A stretch of 64,000 nt of DNA from Agarophyton chilense (Eukaryota; Rhodophyta; Florideophyceae; Gracilariales; Gracilariaceae), in contig JARGXX010000068.1 of NCBI GenBank assembly GCA_030374765.1, positions 434,001-498,000 on the forward strand, given 5' to 3'. The translations under genes were made by a program, and so were the position numbers. Below, in pieces: positions 39,454 through 52,400 of the stretch. The notes under the pieces are model-generated. The model was not told where the DNA came from. It did no database searches and saw only the letters and a program-made list of their open reading frames with translations. Every line of letters starts with the position of its first letter. The first letter of the stretch is position 1.

Positions 39454-42400
39454 TTGCAACACAGTAACGACCGGGTCTGTATCCTCAGGAAAGAGAACTA
39501 CAAAGTTCGAGTAACTGTGGGACTTCGTTCCAACAACTCTCGAGTGACCACAGCCGTATTGGAAACAGGCACCGGTCCCAACTTGGTCCATCCGAAGCTA
39601 CTCCCATTGGGTTGGCAAGATTTCGTTCAGGCAAAGAAGACCCCAAGGATTACCGATGCATCACGTAGACCAATGAACATTGAATGGATAGTACCACTTT
39701 ACCTCCAGGTAGGACAATTCGAAGTCCGCACGTGGTTCTTTGTATATTCTAACTTCGGCGCTGAACCAATCCGAATGGGCAAGGACCCTTGTCCTCGTGG
39801 CGAAGAATGATGGCTGCGTTAGGTTTTGCGTCGACTACAGGAATCTGAACGCAGTAACCAAGAGGGACTCATACTCGATACTCCGCATGGATGACTGTCT
39901 GGATTCCTTAGGCGAAGCTGTCCTATTTACCACACTGGAAGCTAACTCGGGATATTGGCAAATCCTTTTGGCCGAAAATGCAAGAGCGCTGACAACCTTT
40001 ACCACCCGTGAATGTCTGTTCAGATTTATTCGGATGCTTTTTCTTTTGAAGAATGAACCAGCCACTTTCCAACGGGTTATGGACATTATACTGTCAAGAG
40101 TCAAATGGAAGATCGCCCTGGTCTATTTGGATGGCGTTATAATCTTCTCACGAACCGTTAAGGAACATCCTCGCCACGTGAACAAGGTGCTAACAATCCT
40201 ACAGGACGCTGGATTAACATTGAAACTCCGCAAATGAGCCTTCTTCCAGGCTCAGTGGACTATTTCGGTCACGTCGTCCTCCCAGGAAAGCTAAAGGTGG
40301 CCACACGGACCACAAATGCGATTCGTAAGGCTAAGCCTCCCAGGACCCACACGGAACTACGATCCTTCGTGGTCTTGTGCAATGTTTACCGACGGTTCGC
40401 TCAAGGTTTTCCAAGGTCTCGGCCCTTCTCTACGCGATGCTGAAGAAGGGAAGACCTTCGCAGTTCGAAGCCCTTACCGACGACCAGTACGAGGCATTTC
40501 AGAGCGTAAAGGACAAACTGCTGAACCCACCTATATTGGCTTTACCAAAACTCAATAGGCCTCTTTTCCAGGACAAAGATACATTTGAGGTCCAAGTGGG
40601 ATGTGCTCTGCTATAGGAACAGGAGTCACCGAAGGACTATCGACCTATTGAAGACTGGAGCAGAACGCTCACCAGCGCGGAGCGAAACTACAGTACTACC
40701 GAAAAGGAATGTCTAGCCATCGTATGGTCTGTATTGACACTCCGTCCGTACCTCGAGGGAACTACGTTTTCCAATAGGACAGACCATTATTCACTCCACT
40801 GGTTACTGAATATGACCGATGCATCAAGTCGCCTCGCTAAGTGGCGCCTCAGGTTGTCAGAATATAACTACGAGATAACCGATAGGCCGGTCATCAAGCA
40901 CCAGGCAGCAGATGCCCTATCGCGAATCATTACCGACGGAACTGATGACACTCCATTGGACGACCTAATTCCTACCCCCTTTACAGACGATGGACCTCAG
41001 AAGTATACGGAAACGGATGACCGTATGGGTAAGGTCCAATCGGATGATCCTGAGGTAAAGGAGAATGAAGTATACTTATTGGACTGGGAGACAGTACCCC
41101 CCAATTCGACACCACCTCAGATTAATGCGATAGCCCCAGAGGAAAAAGAGCTCCTCGTTATAACTATTTAGGAACTCCTACAGGCGCAGGTCAAAGACGA
41201 GGACTGCAAGGAAACAGCCCAGTTGGTAGGAACCCCTGGATGCCTGTTCGAATATGACCGATTTGGACTACTATGTCGCCGCTCACCGCTGGATGGCGCA
41301 CTCCACCGCGTAATACTAACTTCGCTAAAGGTGCGATTCCTATACCTCGCCCATTTCCCCCGCTTGGCTGGCCACCCAGGAGGCCGACGAATGTACCAGA
41401 CCCTAAGGAAGTTCTTCTACTGGACACTAATGGCGCAGGACCTATGGGAAACCGCACGGAACTGTACATCGTGGGCGCAAAATCCGAGGGTCTCGCGCCA
41501 ATCATCAGACCAAATTGAAACTATTCCCCGCAGAAGTTCCGATGGAAGTTGTCGCGATGGATATACTTCGGCCTCTGCCCAAGTCGTCCCATGGAAAAAG
41601 GTTTGTCTTGGTTATAACCGATAGGTTTACCAAAACTTACCCGAGCCCTAACCCTAGGAAAGACAACGGCCACGGATGTCACAACGGCCTTCTTGTCCAA
41701 CTGGGTATATCCATATGAAATACCACTCTACCTCCTTACGGATAGAGGCATCCAGTTTGTATCCAAATTCTTCTCATACGTTTGTGCTACCTTAAAAATC
41801 ACACATGTGACTACCACGGCGTACCCCCCGCACCCAAATGGCCAAGCCAAACGCTTCAACCGCACCTTTTTGGACAGATTGGCACACTACGTATCGGAGC
41901 ACCTAATGGACTGGGACGACTACGTTGAGCCACTGGTTTATGCCTACAACACGTAGGTGCCCGCTTCCACGGGGACAACGTCTTTCGATTTAACGCTATC
42001 GAGAGCGCGGTCGCCGATAGCTGTGGACCTTGAGGAGTCAATCATACCCCAGGACATAACCGAAGGAATGACTCCTACCCAGGCGAAGCGCTACTTGCGC
42101 CGACAGATCGACGGCATTACCCAATCGGCCAGAACTGTACTATTCAAAGCCCACCTGCGCTACAAGGTCAATTTCGAACATGCCGTTTGGAACACACCGA
42201 CCTTTGGGAAAGGAGACCTGGTTTATCTGGACCGGTCACCGAAGGACGGTGAGGAACTCGAGGACAATACGCGGAAGCTCTTACCCCGCTCTACGGAACC
42301 ATACAGAGTCCTTAAGGCCAATGAACACATCATCACGTTACTAATTGACGGCCTACAGGACAATGTATCTATTGAACGGGTGACACGAGCCCCCAGCTCT

Positions 42401-42936
42401 CCTACACCACCAAAGTCCCAGCCCCCTGGCCCAACGGAGTCGCCACGACCTCAGGTCGACGCTCAAGTCCCCACACCCCCTAAGGCAGTTCCAGCAGACT
42501 CGACTAGCCCACGGACCCGATGGTCACTGCCAATGACGATGAACCATCTCTTCAAACCGATTCCAATGGATTCGCCGCTCTGGACCACACTCTCCTGCCG
42601 AAAAATGAATACCAACCGGAGTATGTGATTGAGCGCATCATCTCTGCAGGTCGGGGACTAGATGGAACTATGCGCTACCGCGTCCGTTGGTTCGGCTACA
42701 CACCTGGGGAAGACACTTGGCAAGAGCCTCAAACTATTCCGGCTAGTTTTATCGCAAGCTATTGGCGCAGAACCGGCCGCACGGAGCGCAGCCTTCAGGA
42801 GGGGGCAACAATTGGTCCGAATAATCCCATAACGCCTCCCAAATCGCCTCCCGATACGACGGTTCGGCAGAGCCTGACGGTTCGTCGTAGCCCCTGCATC
42901 AGGGAACAAGGTAAGTCCTTCGGCTACACATTTTAG
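39454..42936 (+). pseudogene. element 3 pol
   Basis: The protease active site reads LETGTGPN (Asp to Glu). The protease-RT connection present in elements 1 and 4 is deleted near 39,745-39,770. RT: FCVDYRNLN, but TTLEANSGYW (Asp to Glu) and YLDG instead of YxDD, so two catalytic aspartates are gone. A TGA at 40235-40237 and later frameshifts break it. RNase H (TEKECLAIVWSVL), integrase (DRGIQFVSKFF, NGQAKRFNRTF) and a clear chromodomain (YVIERIISAGRG ... YRVRWFGYTPGEDTW) follow in pieces. All domains are in the standard chromovirus order. Confidence 0.75.
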
Positions 42937-43213
42937 GAAGACCTGAAACGCTCTCGAGGTTGGACGACGTCCCGGGGCACGCACGTTTGAGGTACAAGAG
43001 CGACCTTGGGAAAGCACAAGCATTATTTTATTCGACTAACTAGCAGAGGTATAACAGCCCTCACCATGACCTCAAGGTTCGGGGAAGCGCTCGGAACACC
43101 AACAGGACTCACTGGGGCGGCGCAGGAGTAACTTTGTCATCTTCATTGGAACCTGCAAGAGCGAAACCGGGACTAGGGTCACCGGAGGAGCCTACTGGAC
43201 CACTAGGACCGGC

Positions 43214-45075
43214 CTAAACGAGCCGAGCACGCTTCTTCGGCGGAGATTTCCCCGAGGAACTATGGTCACTATCGAAAGCCTCCCAATCACTCAAATTTAG
43301 ACCATACCGGTCATCCAAGTCGGCAGTCACCCTCTGGGACATCATCTGTGAATACTGCTGCAGGATATTGACCATGGCGATCTTCAGATCCTGACCCTGT
43401 GGGACAACCGCGGCGTAGCGCGCCGAGCGGCGCGCCCAGAAGCAAGCTTCCCGCAGGACTGTCTCAATGTCCATCGAGGCTGTAATACCGACGGTACGGC
43501 AGACATGGTGGAGATCCGAAGCCGCAGCCGTTACCTAAGCGGGAAAGTGTGGCAACGGAGAGGACGGAGAGATTTCGACGCCCCCAGTGGACGTTTGAGC
43601 CAGTGCATCACCTACAGAACGTCTGGCCTCGACAGTAACCTCTCCAGGAGGATTGTCCACCTGGGCGACGGGCGGCTCATAAGAAAGCTCATCCTGAGGA
43701 GCAGCGCACGGAGGAGATGGAGGAGGGGAAGCGGTCAGCAACAACACAACGGACCCGACCGGAGGATGAACGCCCTCGACGTGTAGGACAAAGGGATCTT
43801 TACGGAAGGATTCTCCATCGAACATACCAGCAGGAACCAACGGCGTGGCTTTCACATCAGGCTCAAAGCACAGAGGATCGAAACCAATGGCCTTCGGATA
43901 ATAATCGGGCACATGACGCCTCGGGATGTCCGATGGTTGATTTCTCAAAGGCTTGGCGGGACAGGCACGAGCGTCGTCCCGACCATGCGGATGTAGCGGA
44001 ATCGGCGTGAATGAGTCCGTATCGTGGTCATAGCAAAGGAACCCGGGAGCCTTGCCCTACTCCACCTGTAGGACATGATCCAAAAGGGCCTCAGTCTCCT
44101 CGACGTCGAACTGGGTCCCACGGACGATATTCTGGATGCCCCGGTTCCCTAGGAAACGGATCATGATGTCCGGGAGCGGGATTAGGCGACCTCGAGGACC
44201 GGATATGTTTTCATCGTACCACAACCTCCAATCCTCCGAAGGGACATTACCACGGATTCTGTACTTCGCGGTATCCAGGAAGGCCATAAGGGACATCACG
44301 CCGAACTCAACGAAGAGTACCTGCCAGGATAGCCACGACCTTCGGACATTGTCATCGCCCATGAGTTGGGAGGAGTTGTACACCACCACAGACGGCATGG
44401 GATCCAAAAGGAGCGGCGAGACACGCCAATACATGGCCCATTGGTTCCCATCCTCGTGGGGAAGCGAATGATATAACGGAAGACGTTTATCTGCACTCAT
44501 GTCGTGGAACTTCACCTGGTGCCACCAAAAGAAGAACCCCAGGGATTGTCGCAAACGACCATCGGGCTCGTGCATCTCGTTCCAATAGACCCTATTGGAC
44601 ATCCAAAATAGGCGGTCATACGGCGGCCAGAAGCACATAAGAGCCAAGAGGTTGTGACCCGCGGGAGGAAATCGCACATGAGGCGAGATGAAGTCCGTGT
44701 ATAGGTCCGAAAGAAGTTTGTTCTCCCTGAACTGGTATTCGGCTTCCTCCTCGCAGCGGAGGTATGGCATGTCCGCTTGGATAAGGATGCGACATCGCGT
44801 CGCCGAACGCGGATTCACAGGACGGCGCAACCATCGGTTACACCAAGAGACGCTGCGCGCGTTCTTGCTGCCCCTCCGGAAATCGGGTATCTTGGCAAAC
44901 CTTCGGGCGTCGAGATACATATGACAAAACCGTGGTATTCTTCCACAGAGGACGGGAGAATGGCATGACGCACTGCCCGCGGATTCCATTCGATGGTATG
45001 ATCATAGCGGTCCCCGGGATGTTCGTAAGCCACTTGGTATCCCGAGGAGGTCCTCGCTTTGTTGTTCGAAGCCAT
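43214..45075 (-). pseudogene. element 3 antisense ORF (aORF)
   Basis: ATG 45075 opens a minus-strand frame that shifts once near 44,850. It then continues in one frame to 43214 with stops only at 44057-44059 and 43532-43537, about 620 codons in total. Blocks shared with the other copies include AVRHAILPSSVEEYHG (compare AVRDDELIDSYVEDG), the WWS/WHQ region and IPRRHVPDYYP. The end is basic (KSPPKKRARLV), a possible nuclear-localisation signal. Function is unknown. The retained length despite decay implies that the ancestor was a real gene. Confidence 0.65.
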
Positions 45076-45500
45076 GGTGCCCCTGCCCACAGGCTGGTCC
45101 GCCGGGAAGTGAATAGGACGACCGACGGAAGCGACAAAGTCCGGAAGGAGAACGACATATCCGATGGGCTTATAAGGCGAGTTCGGCATCGCGCGCGACC
45201 AATGGAAAAGTACCACGATGGGAAGGCGAGGTGACGGAATCGACCCGAACGGACTGACAGGCGTGAACCACGATGGACGAAGCGCTGACGGTCGCCAAAG
45301 GAAGAACGGAGACTAAGAAAGAAGCCAATGGACCGTCTCGGCAACGCGACGCGAGGAATACGCCGGTGATGCCCCTATGGCCAGCGCTCACGGCGCGTGG
45401 GAGTTGCAGTCCTTAGGCAATTTAATTGCCCTACGACGCCAATGGTCAGCTCCTGGGTCAATCATGAGGCCATCTGGACTTGGCCGTAACGGCCGAATCC

Positions 45501-45514
45501 TAAGGAGGGAGATA
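45501..45514 (+). other. polypurine tract of element 3
   Basis: The purine-rich stretch TAAGGAGGGAGATA directly precedes the 3' LTR, where second-strand synthesis would be primed. Confidence 0.6.
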
Positions 45515-45960
45515 TGTGAAGAAGCGATGATAACGGTTGAGCTCTGTAAGCCACCGGGCCCTGAGGTATCTTACTGACGACACGTGGACCGGTCGACCTC
45601 AGGTGTACTCATGTAGATTATTAATATATTTTATTTAGTTTAATAGATTAGCATTACAGAACCAGGGAGATCCCAGCGCCTCGCCAGTACTATTTACTTG
45701 GCTCGAGTGACGCTTCTCCCTTAGAGTAAGGTAGGCACCGTTAGGATACTAAATAACCCTCTTTGGTATATTAGTTCCACCCTTTGGTCGTCAAGCCATC
45801 GTTCCCTTAGCTCCAACCTGTAGGAATACACAGTAAACGCCAGGCAATTGCACCAACTACTCTGGGAGTGCGGCCGTCAAGGATTCGAACCTTAGGACCC
45901 GCTCTACCACGCTACCACCGGTCGAGACCCGTACGCTGACCCAACAGTCATTGCGTTACA
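45515..45960 (+). repeat. 3' LTR of element 3 (446 bp)
   Basis: It has the same length and ends as the 5' copy (TGTGAAGA...GCGTTACA). The G-box is at 45581 and the invariant tRNA-like block at 45873-45943. Confidence 0.85.
45873..45943 (-). other. tRNA-like invariant block in the LTR of element 3 (copy 2)
   Basis: Identical over 71 bp to 36900-36970, although the preceding ~80 bp of the two LTRs differ at roughly one position in five. Confidence 0.45.
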
Positions 45961-46255
45961 CGAATTTACAGATGCGGCGGTACGTAATGCACATGAGATC
46001 AGCTCGAGAACCCTCGTGACAACACAAATAACCAGATAACAGTAGAGAAAACAACACACACACACACACAGAAAGCTGTAGAAAAGGGCGGTAAATGCGC
46101 AACAGTAGAGGGTATCCTCGGAACAAGAGCTATATCTTAGAACCGTTAAGAACTGATACTATACGTTCTCCTTCGCGGTAAACCAGTTTAGGATTTCTAG
46201 GACTCACCAAGATCGTGATTAGGTTGGTTGGTTGGCCTTCCGCCGTCCTCATCTG
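45961..46255. other. spacer between elements 3 and 4 with CA microsatellite
   Basis: About 295 bp of apparently non-element sequence with a (CA)n run at about 46054-46070. No gene is seen. Confidence 0.4.
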
Positions 46256-47168
46256 TGTAGAGCAACGCCCAGTCAGGGGATACTTGAAGATGCAACTCAT
46301 AGAATGAGGATTGAACCCTCCGAGGGTTATGATTATGATCCCCTCTAAGGTGTGCTGAGGTGGCACTGTTTTCCGGTTATATTTCGCCTATAAGGGAAAA
46401 TTTGGATGGCCCATGGTTGGATTGGCCCCGTGATACACGTGGCTTAATTTGGCACCGATTTTTCGGATATTTGTTAGAACGTTGAATTTTTGGGCCCTGA
46501 CAATGGGATCTCCACGTGTATGGCCCTGAGCAGGTGTGCACTACTGTAGAGTTTAGTTAGTGGGCCCTACTTAGGGAGTTGAGATCTGACAGTCCGAGCT
46601 CAAAGTAAATGGTAACCAAGGTTGGTCTTCGATACCTTTAGAGGTTCTTCGTCGCCATCGTTTCGGCCTTACAACCTGGAACGGGCTCTGGTTAGCAACG
46701 CCTGCGTAGGGACACGACTCCACTTGGAGAGTGCCCACGTTTGGGTTCCGTGCAACCGCCCCCTTGGGACCGCTCAGACGACCTGCGTGCACGATACCCC
46801 GTGGGGGTTCTGCTTACTTGTTGCGTGCTTTTTGTGTTTCCTTTCGAGGACAGGTTTTCGCCCCTGTATTGGGTTTCTTTTGTTGTTTCGCCCCTTTTCT
46901 GGTTCTCGGGTCCGCTGCCTGTTAGTGCCCGACCCTCGCCCCGTTTTTCCTCTTCGCCGGATTTTCCCCATTCTTTGGGATACCCATACCCATTCCCGAT
47001 CCAACGGTTTCTACCCCTCACCTCCGTCGGTACTGCCGGAATCCCCCGTGGGAGTTACACCCCACACTACGGGTGGAACGGAGGGCTCTGTCTCTTAGTC
47101 TGCCTCCCCCAAGGAGCAAGGCTTCGAACACCTTGAGAGCACTTCCCGTCGCCGGGTTTTGCTCCACA
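46256..47168 (+). repeat. 5' LTR of element 4 (913 bp)
   Basis: It runs from TGTAGAGC to GCTCCACA, with 8-bp near-perfect terminal inverted repeats. G-boxes lie at 46436 and 46513. A 3' copy at 57139 matches. Confidence 0.85.
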
Positions 47169-47170
47169 AG

Positions 47171-47186
47171 TGGTCTCCCGACTTAG
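47171..47186 (+). other. primer-binding site of element 4
   Basis: TGGTCTCCCGACTTAG lies 2 nt after the LTR. Its complement ends in CCA like a tRNA 3' end; the tRNA is not identified. Confidence 0.65.
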
Positions 47187-47395
47187 AAGCCGTTCTCGGA
47201 CTTTTGGTTTGGTCATCCACGTGTTGGAATATCTCTTGGAAGAGGAAGCACCGTCGTGAAGATTTGTTGTAGTGGTCCCCTTTGGAAAGGGTGGAATTGG
47301 TTTTTATTTTTGTTTTGTGTTACGTCATCCGTTCTCCGGGAATCTCGTGATCGAATTTCATCGTTACCCCGAATCGTCGGTGTCGTGTCTGCAGC

Positions 47396-49426
47396 ATGTC
47401 GCCGCCTACCCGTGGTTCCAGGACTGGATCGAACCGTCAAGCGGATTCAGTGCTTACGGCCCGGCCTAGGTCGAGGAGCTCAATTCCCGAAGGTCGGAAC
47501 GATTCCGGTACCGATCCGGACACTCGGAGAGCACCCTCAGTGGTTTCAGGTCCTCGAGAGGTCGTGGCTGTGAGCCCAGCTCCAGTGGTGGAGACCCCCT
47601 CAGCAGCACCCCGAAGTCGGGCCGACCGTGAATTACAGCGCCTGGAGACTCGAATTGATATCGCCAACGCGGCTCACATCGAGCTCCTTCAGGAGGTTAC
47701 TACCCTCCGCCTCAAGGTGGAGGACGCCCAGGTGCGGGGAGTCGCCGATGACCTTCGTACCCTGAGGAGGGATGTGAACTCCTTTTTGGAAAGCTTTGGT
47801 ACCCCTGGGGTCTTTATCAAGGAGTACCGGAGCCTCGTGGAGGAACACCGCGTGCAAGCGGAATGCTTCCGAGCTCGGCTGGACACCCTCGAGGCCATTA
47901 TCCGTATGGACGGAGACGCAGAAGCCTCGAAGGATAAACCCGACGTTTCGGAAGACGAAGAACACCGCTCCGCTAAACGGGACTGCCGCAAGTCAAAGAA
48001 GAGGGTTCATCTCCAAGAGGATTTATCGGATTCCGATCCCAATCGCTCGTCATCGAGTTCGTCCTCCGAATCTTCGGATAGTGAAGATGAACGCCGGTCA
48101 TCCCGGGCGACTCGGTCGAAGGCTACTTACACCTCTCAAGGGGCAATCCGTACCCGGAAGAAGGGTAGGAAACACCTTGGATTAAGGGAGCTGAAGCCGA
48201 CGAATCCTCTCTATCGGAATCTGCTATCGTACCGCTATTACCGGTTGGATAACCCTTCGGGAGATCGAACATCCCGCGGAACGGGTAAGGTCAAGGACTA
48301 CATCAAAAGGCTAAGCATCACCCTACAGAAGAGGGAGTTCACAGGAACAGACCCAATTCTGGTGCTCGATTTCCTTGCGAGGTTCGTCCAGGAGGCTGAC
48401 ATCCTCGGTATGAGTGAAGCGCAAGCGTATCTTGCATTACCCTATTTCTTAAAGGGGATGGCTGAAGACCAGTTCAACTCCGTCCGTGGATCATCCCGAG
48501 CCTCGGAAGGGGGAGTCACGTGCTGGCCCGAAGCGGTGCAGTACCTCTTGAGGTCATACGCTACTGGAAATGCGATTCAGGAAGCAATCCTTGCATTAAG
48601 AGATACGCAGCAGAAGCCGATGGAAACCGAAACGGTGTATTCAACTCGCTTGAATAAAGCGTTTCACCGATGCGGCAATGTATTCCCCGCCTACGAGAGA
48701 TGCTCCATGTTTGTGGATGGTTTGGACCCCTCGATAAGGGCATTGGTTGCCCGACATCGGGAAGAGTAGCGCAAGCTGACCTACTTGGAACTGGTTCAGT
48801 ACGCCCAGGCTGAGGGGGATACTCTCCGTGCCCGGCAGAACCAAAAGAGTCGGCCGACACGTGCACTCCTCGCCGATGAAGGTAACTCGTCTTTGTCACT
48901 CGCAGGAGGCCCTGCCCCTGTGGGGGTCAATGATAACATTCACTTCATGGGAAGTAGCCCCGAATCTATGGGTACGTCTGAGTTGCCGTCGACATCCGCT
49001 CCGACTACGGATGAAGATCCTGCACTCTATACCCAAGGACGGAGGGTGCCAGCCGCATCGCTACCTTTTGCGAATACCGCTGCTCAGTTCTCTCGCCCCG
49101 GATGGAGGGATACAGCACCACGTCGCGTGGATTCACGTCCACAACCGAACCCGGCAGAGCTGATTTGCTATTTGTGTTACCTCCGTGGTCACAAAGCACC
49201 AGACTGCACATTTCTCCTGCGGGAGGGTTCACGAATTATCGCTCAGTACGAGGCTCTGACCCCTGAGGAGAAAGCTCGAGTCCCGAGTGGGTCCTATGAG
49301 GAACAAAGGATACTCCGAGCTCACCTTGCTGACAGGGATACAGAACTTGTACCCGCGAACGGGGAACAACCGGTCCCCTTCGAGGCAGCTGCACCGAATT
49401 CGGTGGGGTCCGCTTCGAAAAACTAA
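47396..49426 (+). pseudogene. element 4 gag (one in-frame TAG)
   Basis: ATG 47396 starts a 676-codon frame interrupted only by TAG 48767-48769. The N-terminal region has a predicted coiled coil (LQRLETRIDIANAAHIELLQ) and an acidic Ser-rich stretch. The Gag domain includes FTGTDPILVLDFLARFV and METETVYSTRLNKAFHRCG. After the stop the frame continues to a CCHC knuckle CYLCYLRGHKAPDC near 49168. The terminal TAA is preceded by TCG-AAA-AAC, and pol is in the -1 frame. Confidence 0.8.
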
Positions 49427-52400
49427 ACTTGGGAGTCTCCCCTGCGGGAGGGGCGTCTTCTAAGCCGGAGTTGAAGACGCCCGAGGCGCTCCAGCTTCGC
49501 TCCCCAGCTGTGACTATCCTTTCAAGGAGAACGGCTGACACCGACGTTAACTCGGGATACTTTAGTGTCCTCCGTCGCCCGTGGATACGGTCCCGTAATC
49601 TCCGTATTCCGGATCGAGTTATGGTAATGGCCAAGCGGAATTATAAAGTATTCGCCGACTTCGGCCTGTCCAACCAGTTTATGGTTCGTCAAATATCTGT
49701 CCTGGATACAGGAGCCGCTCCTAACCTAATTCATGTTGAATTGTTACCCCCGCTGCTCCGGGTTCAAGTTCGTACCGGTCCACGTTTGGATATCGTCGAT
49801 GCGAACAACCACCCGCTACGGACACCGGGTACAATTTCCCTCATGGTGAGGTTAGGCTCCTATCTCGTTCAGCTAGAGTTTATTGTATGCAAATCACTTG
49901 CAACACCAGTCATACTGGGTTGTGACTTTTGCGACCGCTTCGTGGAAGCCATCCGTCCTCGGAATAGAACTGTGGAACTCGAAGACGGGTCTACGATCCC
50001 AATCGTTCGTAAACCCTTACAGGGAGCAGCGCGAACACGCGTTCCTCTCCCTGTCGCACAGAAATCTGTGAAGAAGGACCAGGTGTCTACACGGGTAAAG
50101 GTTGCGAAGTCAGTGGCTATCCCGCCAGAAACCCAGGTTTGGGTCACAGTTGTTACCAAGCAAATTGGTGTGCATATGGTACAACCGAACCCGTCTCTGT
50201 ATACGCGGCGTCAACTCGCCCTTACGAATGGGGTTGTCTCCGTGGAACCGGATAAACCTTTCAAGGTTTTGGTAGCCAACTTTGGAAAGACAACGCAGTA
50301 TTTGGTCAAACACCAGATCCTGGGTTCTGTTCTTCCACACCCGCATGCGGTCGTACCTACAAAGATCTCTATCGCAGAGGTCCTTGGTGTGGCGGACCCT
50401 AAGGAGGGGGAGGACACTGCCGGAATCGCGGAAGAAAGTGAGCATACGACTGTAGCTCCACACGCCGAACACTTTAAACCTCAGGAGGTTACGGCCCCTA
50501 TCACAGGAGCAGACCAGACGGATCCTGTTCAGGAATTGGAAAAATGGGATCTCAACCATGTACCCGCATCTCATCGGGAGAAGCTGAGGCACATGCTTTG
50601 TGAATTTACCCCCATGCGGGATGGTTCCCTTGGAACTATTGGGATTACAGAACACCGCATCGACTTGTTACCGAACACTCGGCCTATTGCCCAACACCCT
50701 TACAGGTCTGGACCGAAAGCTCGGGAAGAGGAGAAATCTCAGGTGGAGAAGATGCTTAAAGCGGGCGTAATTGAACCTGCCCAGTCCGCTTGGGCCTCAC
50801 CCGTGGTGTTAGTTCCGAAACCGGATGGATCGTGGCGTTTCTGCATCGATTACAGACGCCTGAACGAGGTAACCATTAAGGATGTGTACCCGATCCCTCG
50901 GATGGACGAATACATCGACTCCCTTGGGAGCGCTACTGTTTTCTCTACCCTCGACGCCAATTCGGGCTACTGGCAAGTCCCTATTAGGGAGGAAGATCGA
51001 GACAAAACGGCTTTCGTGTGTCATCAAGGACTTTTCCGATTCCGGAGGATGCCTTTTGGGTTGACAAATGCTCCCGCAACGTTTCAACGGGCGATAGACA
51101 TTCTGTTGGCTCCCTTCAAGTGGAGGACGTGTCTAGTGTATTTAGACGACATTATTGTCTTCTCCAACAACCTGGATGACCATCTCGAACACGTCAGGGA
51201 CGTAATGAAGATACTCCACGACGCGGGAATCACCTTGAAACTCAAGAAGTGCGAGTTTTTCACCGATTCGGTTAAGTATCTGGGTCATATCATCCGTCCC
51301 GGACAGGTTCTAATCGATGAAGTGCGAGTGAAATCCTTGAAGGAAGCAAAACACCCGAAAAATCAAACGGAGTTGCGATCCTTCTTAGGTTTGTGTAACG
51401 TGTATCGCCGATTCGTCCTGAACTTTGCGAATATTGCCACCCCCCTCAACAGGCTCCTGGCGAAGGGACAACCAGTTGAACTGGAACCTTTTGGCGACGC
51501 GGAAGCGTCTGCCTTCACGGCACTGGTGAATGCCGTAACATCACCGCCAGTCTTGGCTCTACCCAATCCTGGGCTCTCTTACGAAGTGGACACCGATGCT
51601 AGTGCAAACCAAGTAGGGTTTGCACTGTTCCAATCCTTTGAGGATGGTGAACGTCACCCTATTGGGTACTGGTCACGTTCCCTGAATGTCCATGAAAGGA
51701 ACTACTCCGTCTCCGAGAAAGAATGTTTAGCCGTTGTGTGGGCCTTAGCTACACTTCGCCCCTATCTGATGGGTACTCGTTACAAAGTCCATACGGACCA
51801 CGCATGCTTGCGTTGGCTCCTGGAGATCTCCGAACCCTCGGGCCGCCTTATGCGCTGGCGTCTCCGACTGTCGGAATTCGACTTTGAGATCCTGTACAAG
51901 AAAGGGAAGCTGAACACTCAGGCTGATGCACTATCCCGCTTGGGAACCACAGCGGAAACGGAACCCTACGAGGACGATGACATCCCATGTTTTATGGTAT
52001 CGGACCTCGAGGGAGGAGCTCAACCGCTGACGGATGATGTTTGTGACGATATACTCGTCAACGAGAGTCTGGATTCGCCGACCGGCTCTTTTATACCTAT
52101 CTCTCCAGAGGAGATGATACGCGAGCAACAGCTCGACCCATTCTGTACACGGATTCGGGCTCGCTTCAACGGAAGATTTCAGTTACCTTTCGAGGACGAC
52201 AATCAGGGTTACCTAATCAGGACCGTTGGACCTCGCCCAAGGATAGTGGTGCCGCACACCCTACAACAGAGGGTATTACACCTCACTCACTATGTGAAGG
52301 TTGGCGCCCACCCCGAGGGAAGAAAACTGTACCTCACGTTGAGAAGGGACTTTTACTGGCCGGCAATGGCATTCGATTGTTACGCCGTCAGACGGGCCTG

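Larger units (their letters stand above)
36542..45960 (+). mobile_element. chromodomain-type Ty3/gypsy element 3 (complete structure, decayed)
   Basis: The order is 5' LTR, primer site, gag, pol with chromodomain, antisense ORF, purine tract, 3' LTR. Both LTRs are 446 bp but differ at many positions, so the insertion is old. All coding parts carry frameshifts and stops, RT and protease active sites are altered, and a stretch between protease and RT is deleted. The flanks show no matching 5-bp duplication. Confidence 0.85.

Noticed and set aside
46054..46070. CRISPR-like repeat or other regular array
   Set aside because: It is a simple CA microsatellite; no spaced repeats of CRISPR type are present anywhere in the window.
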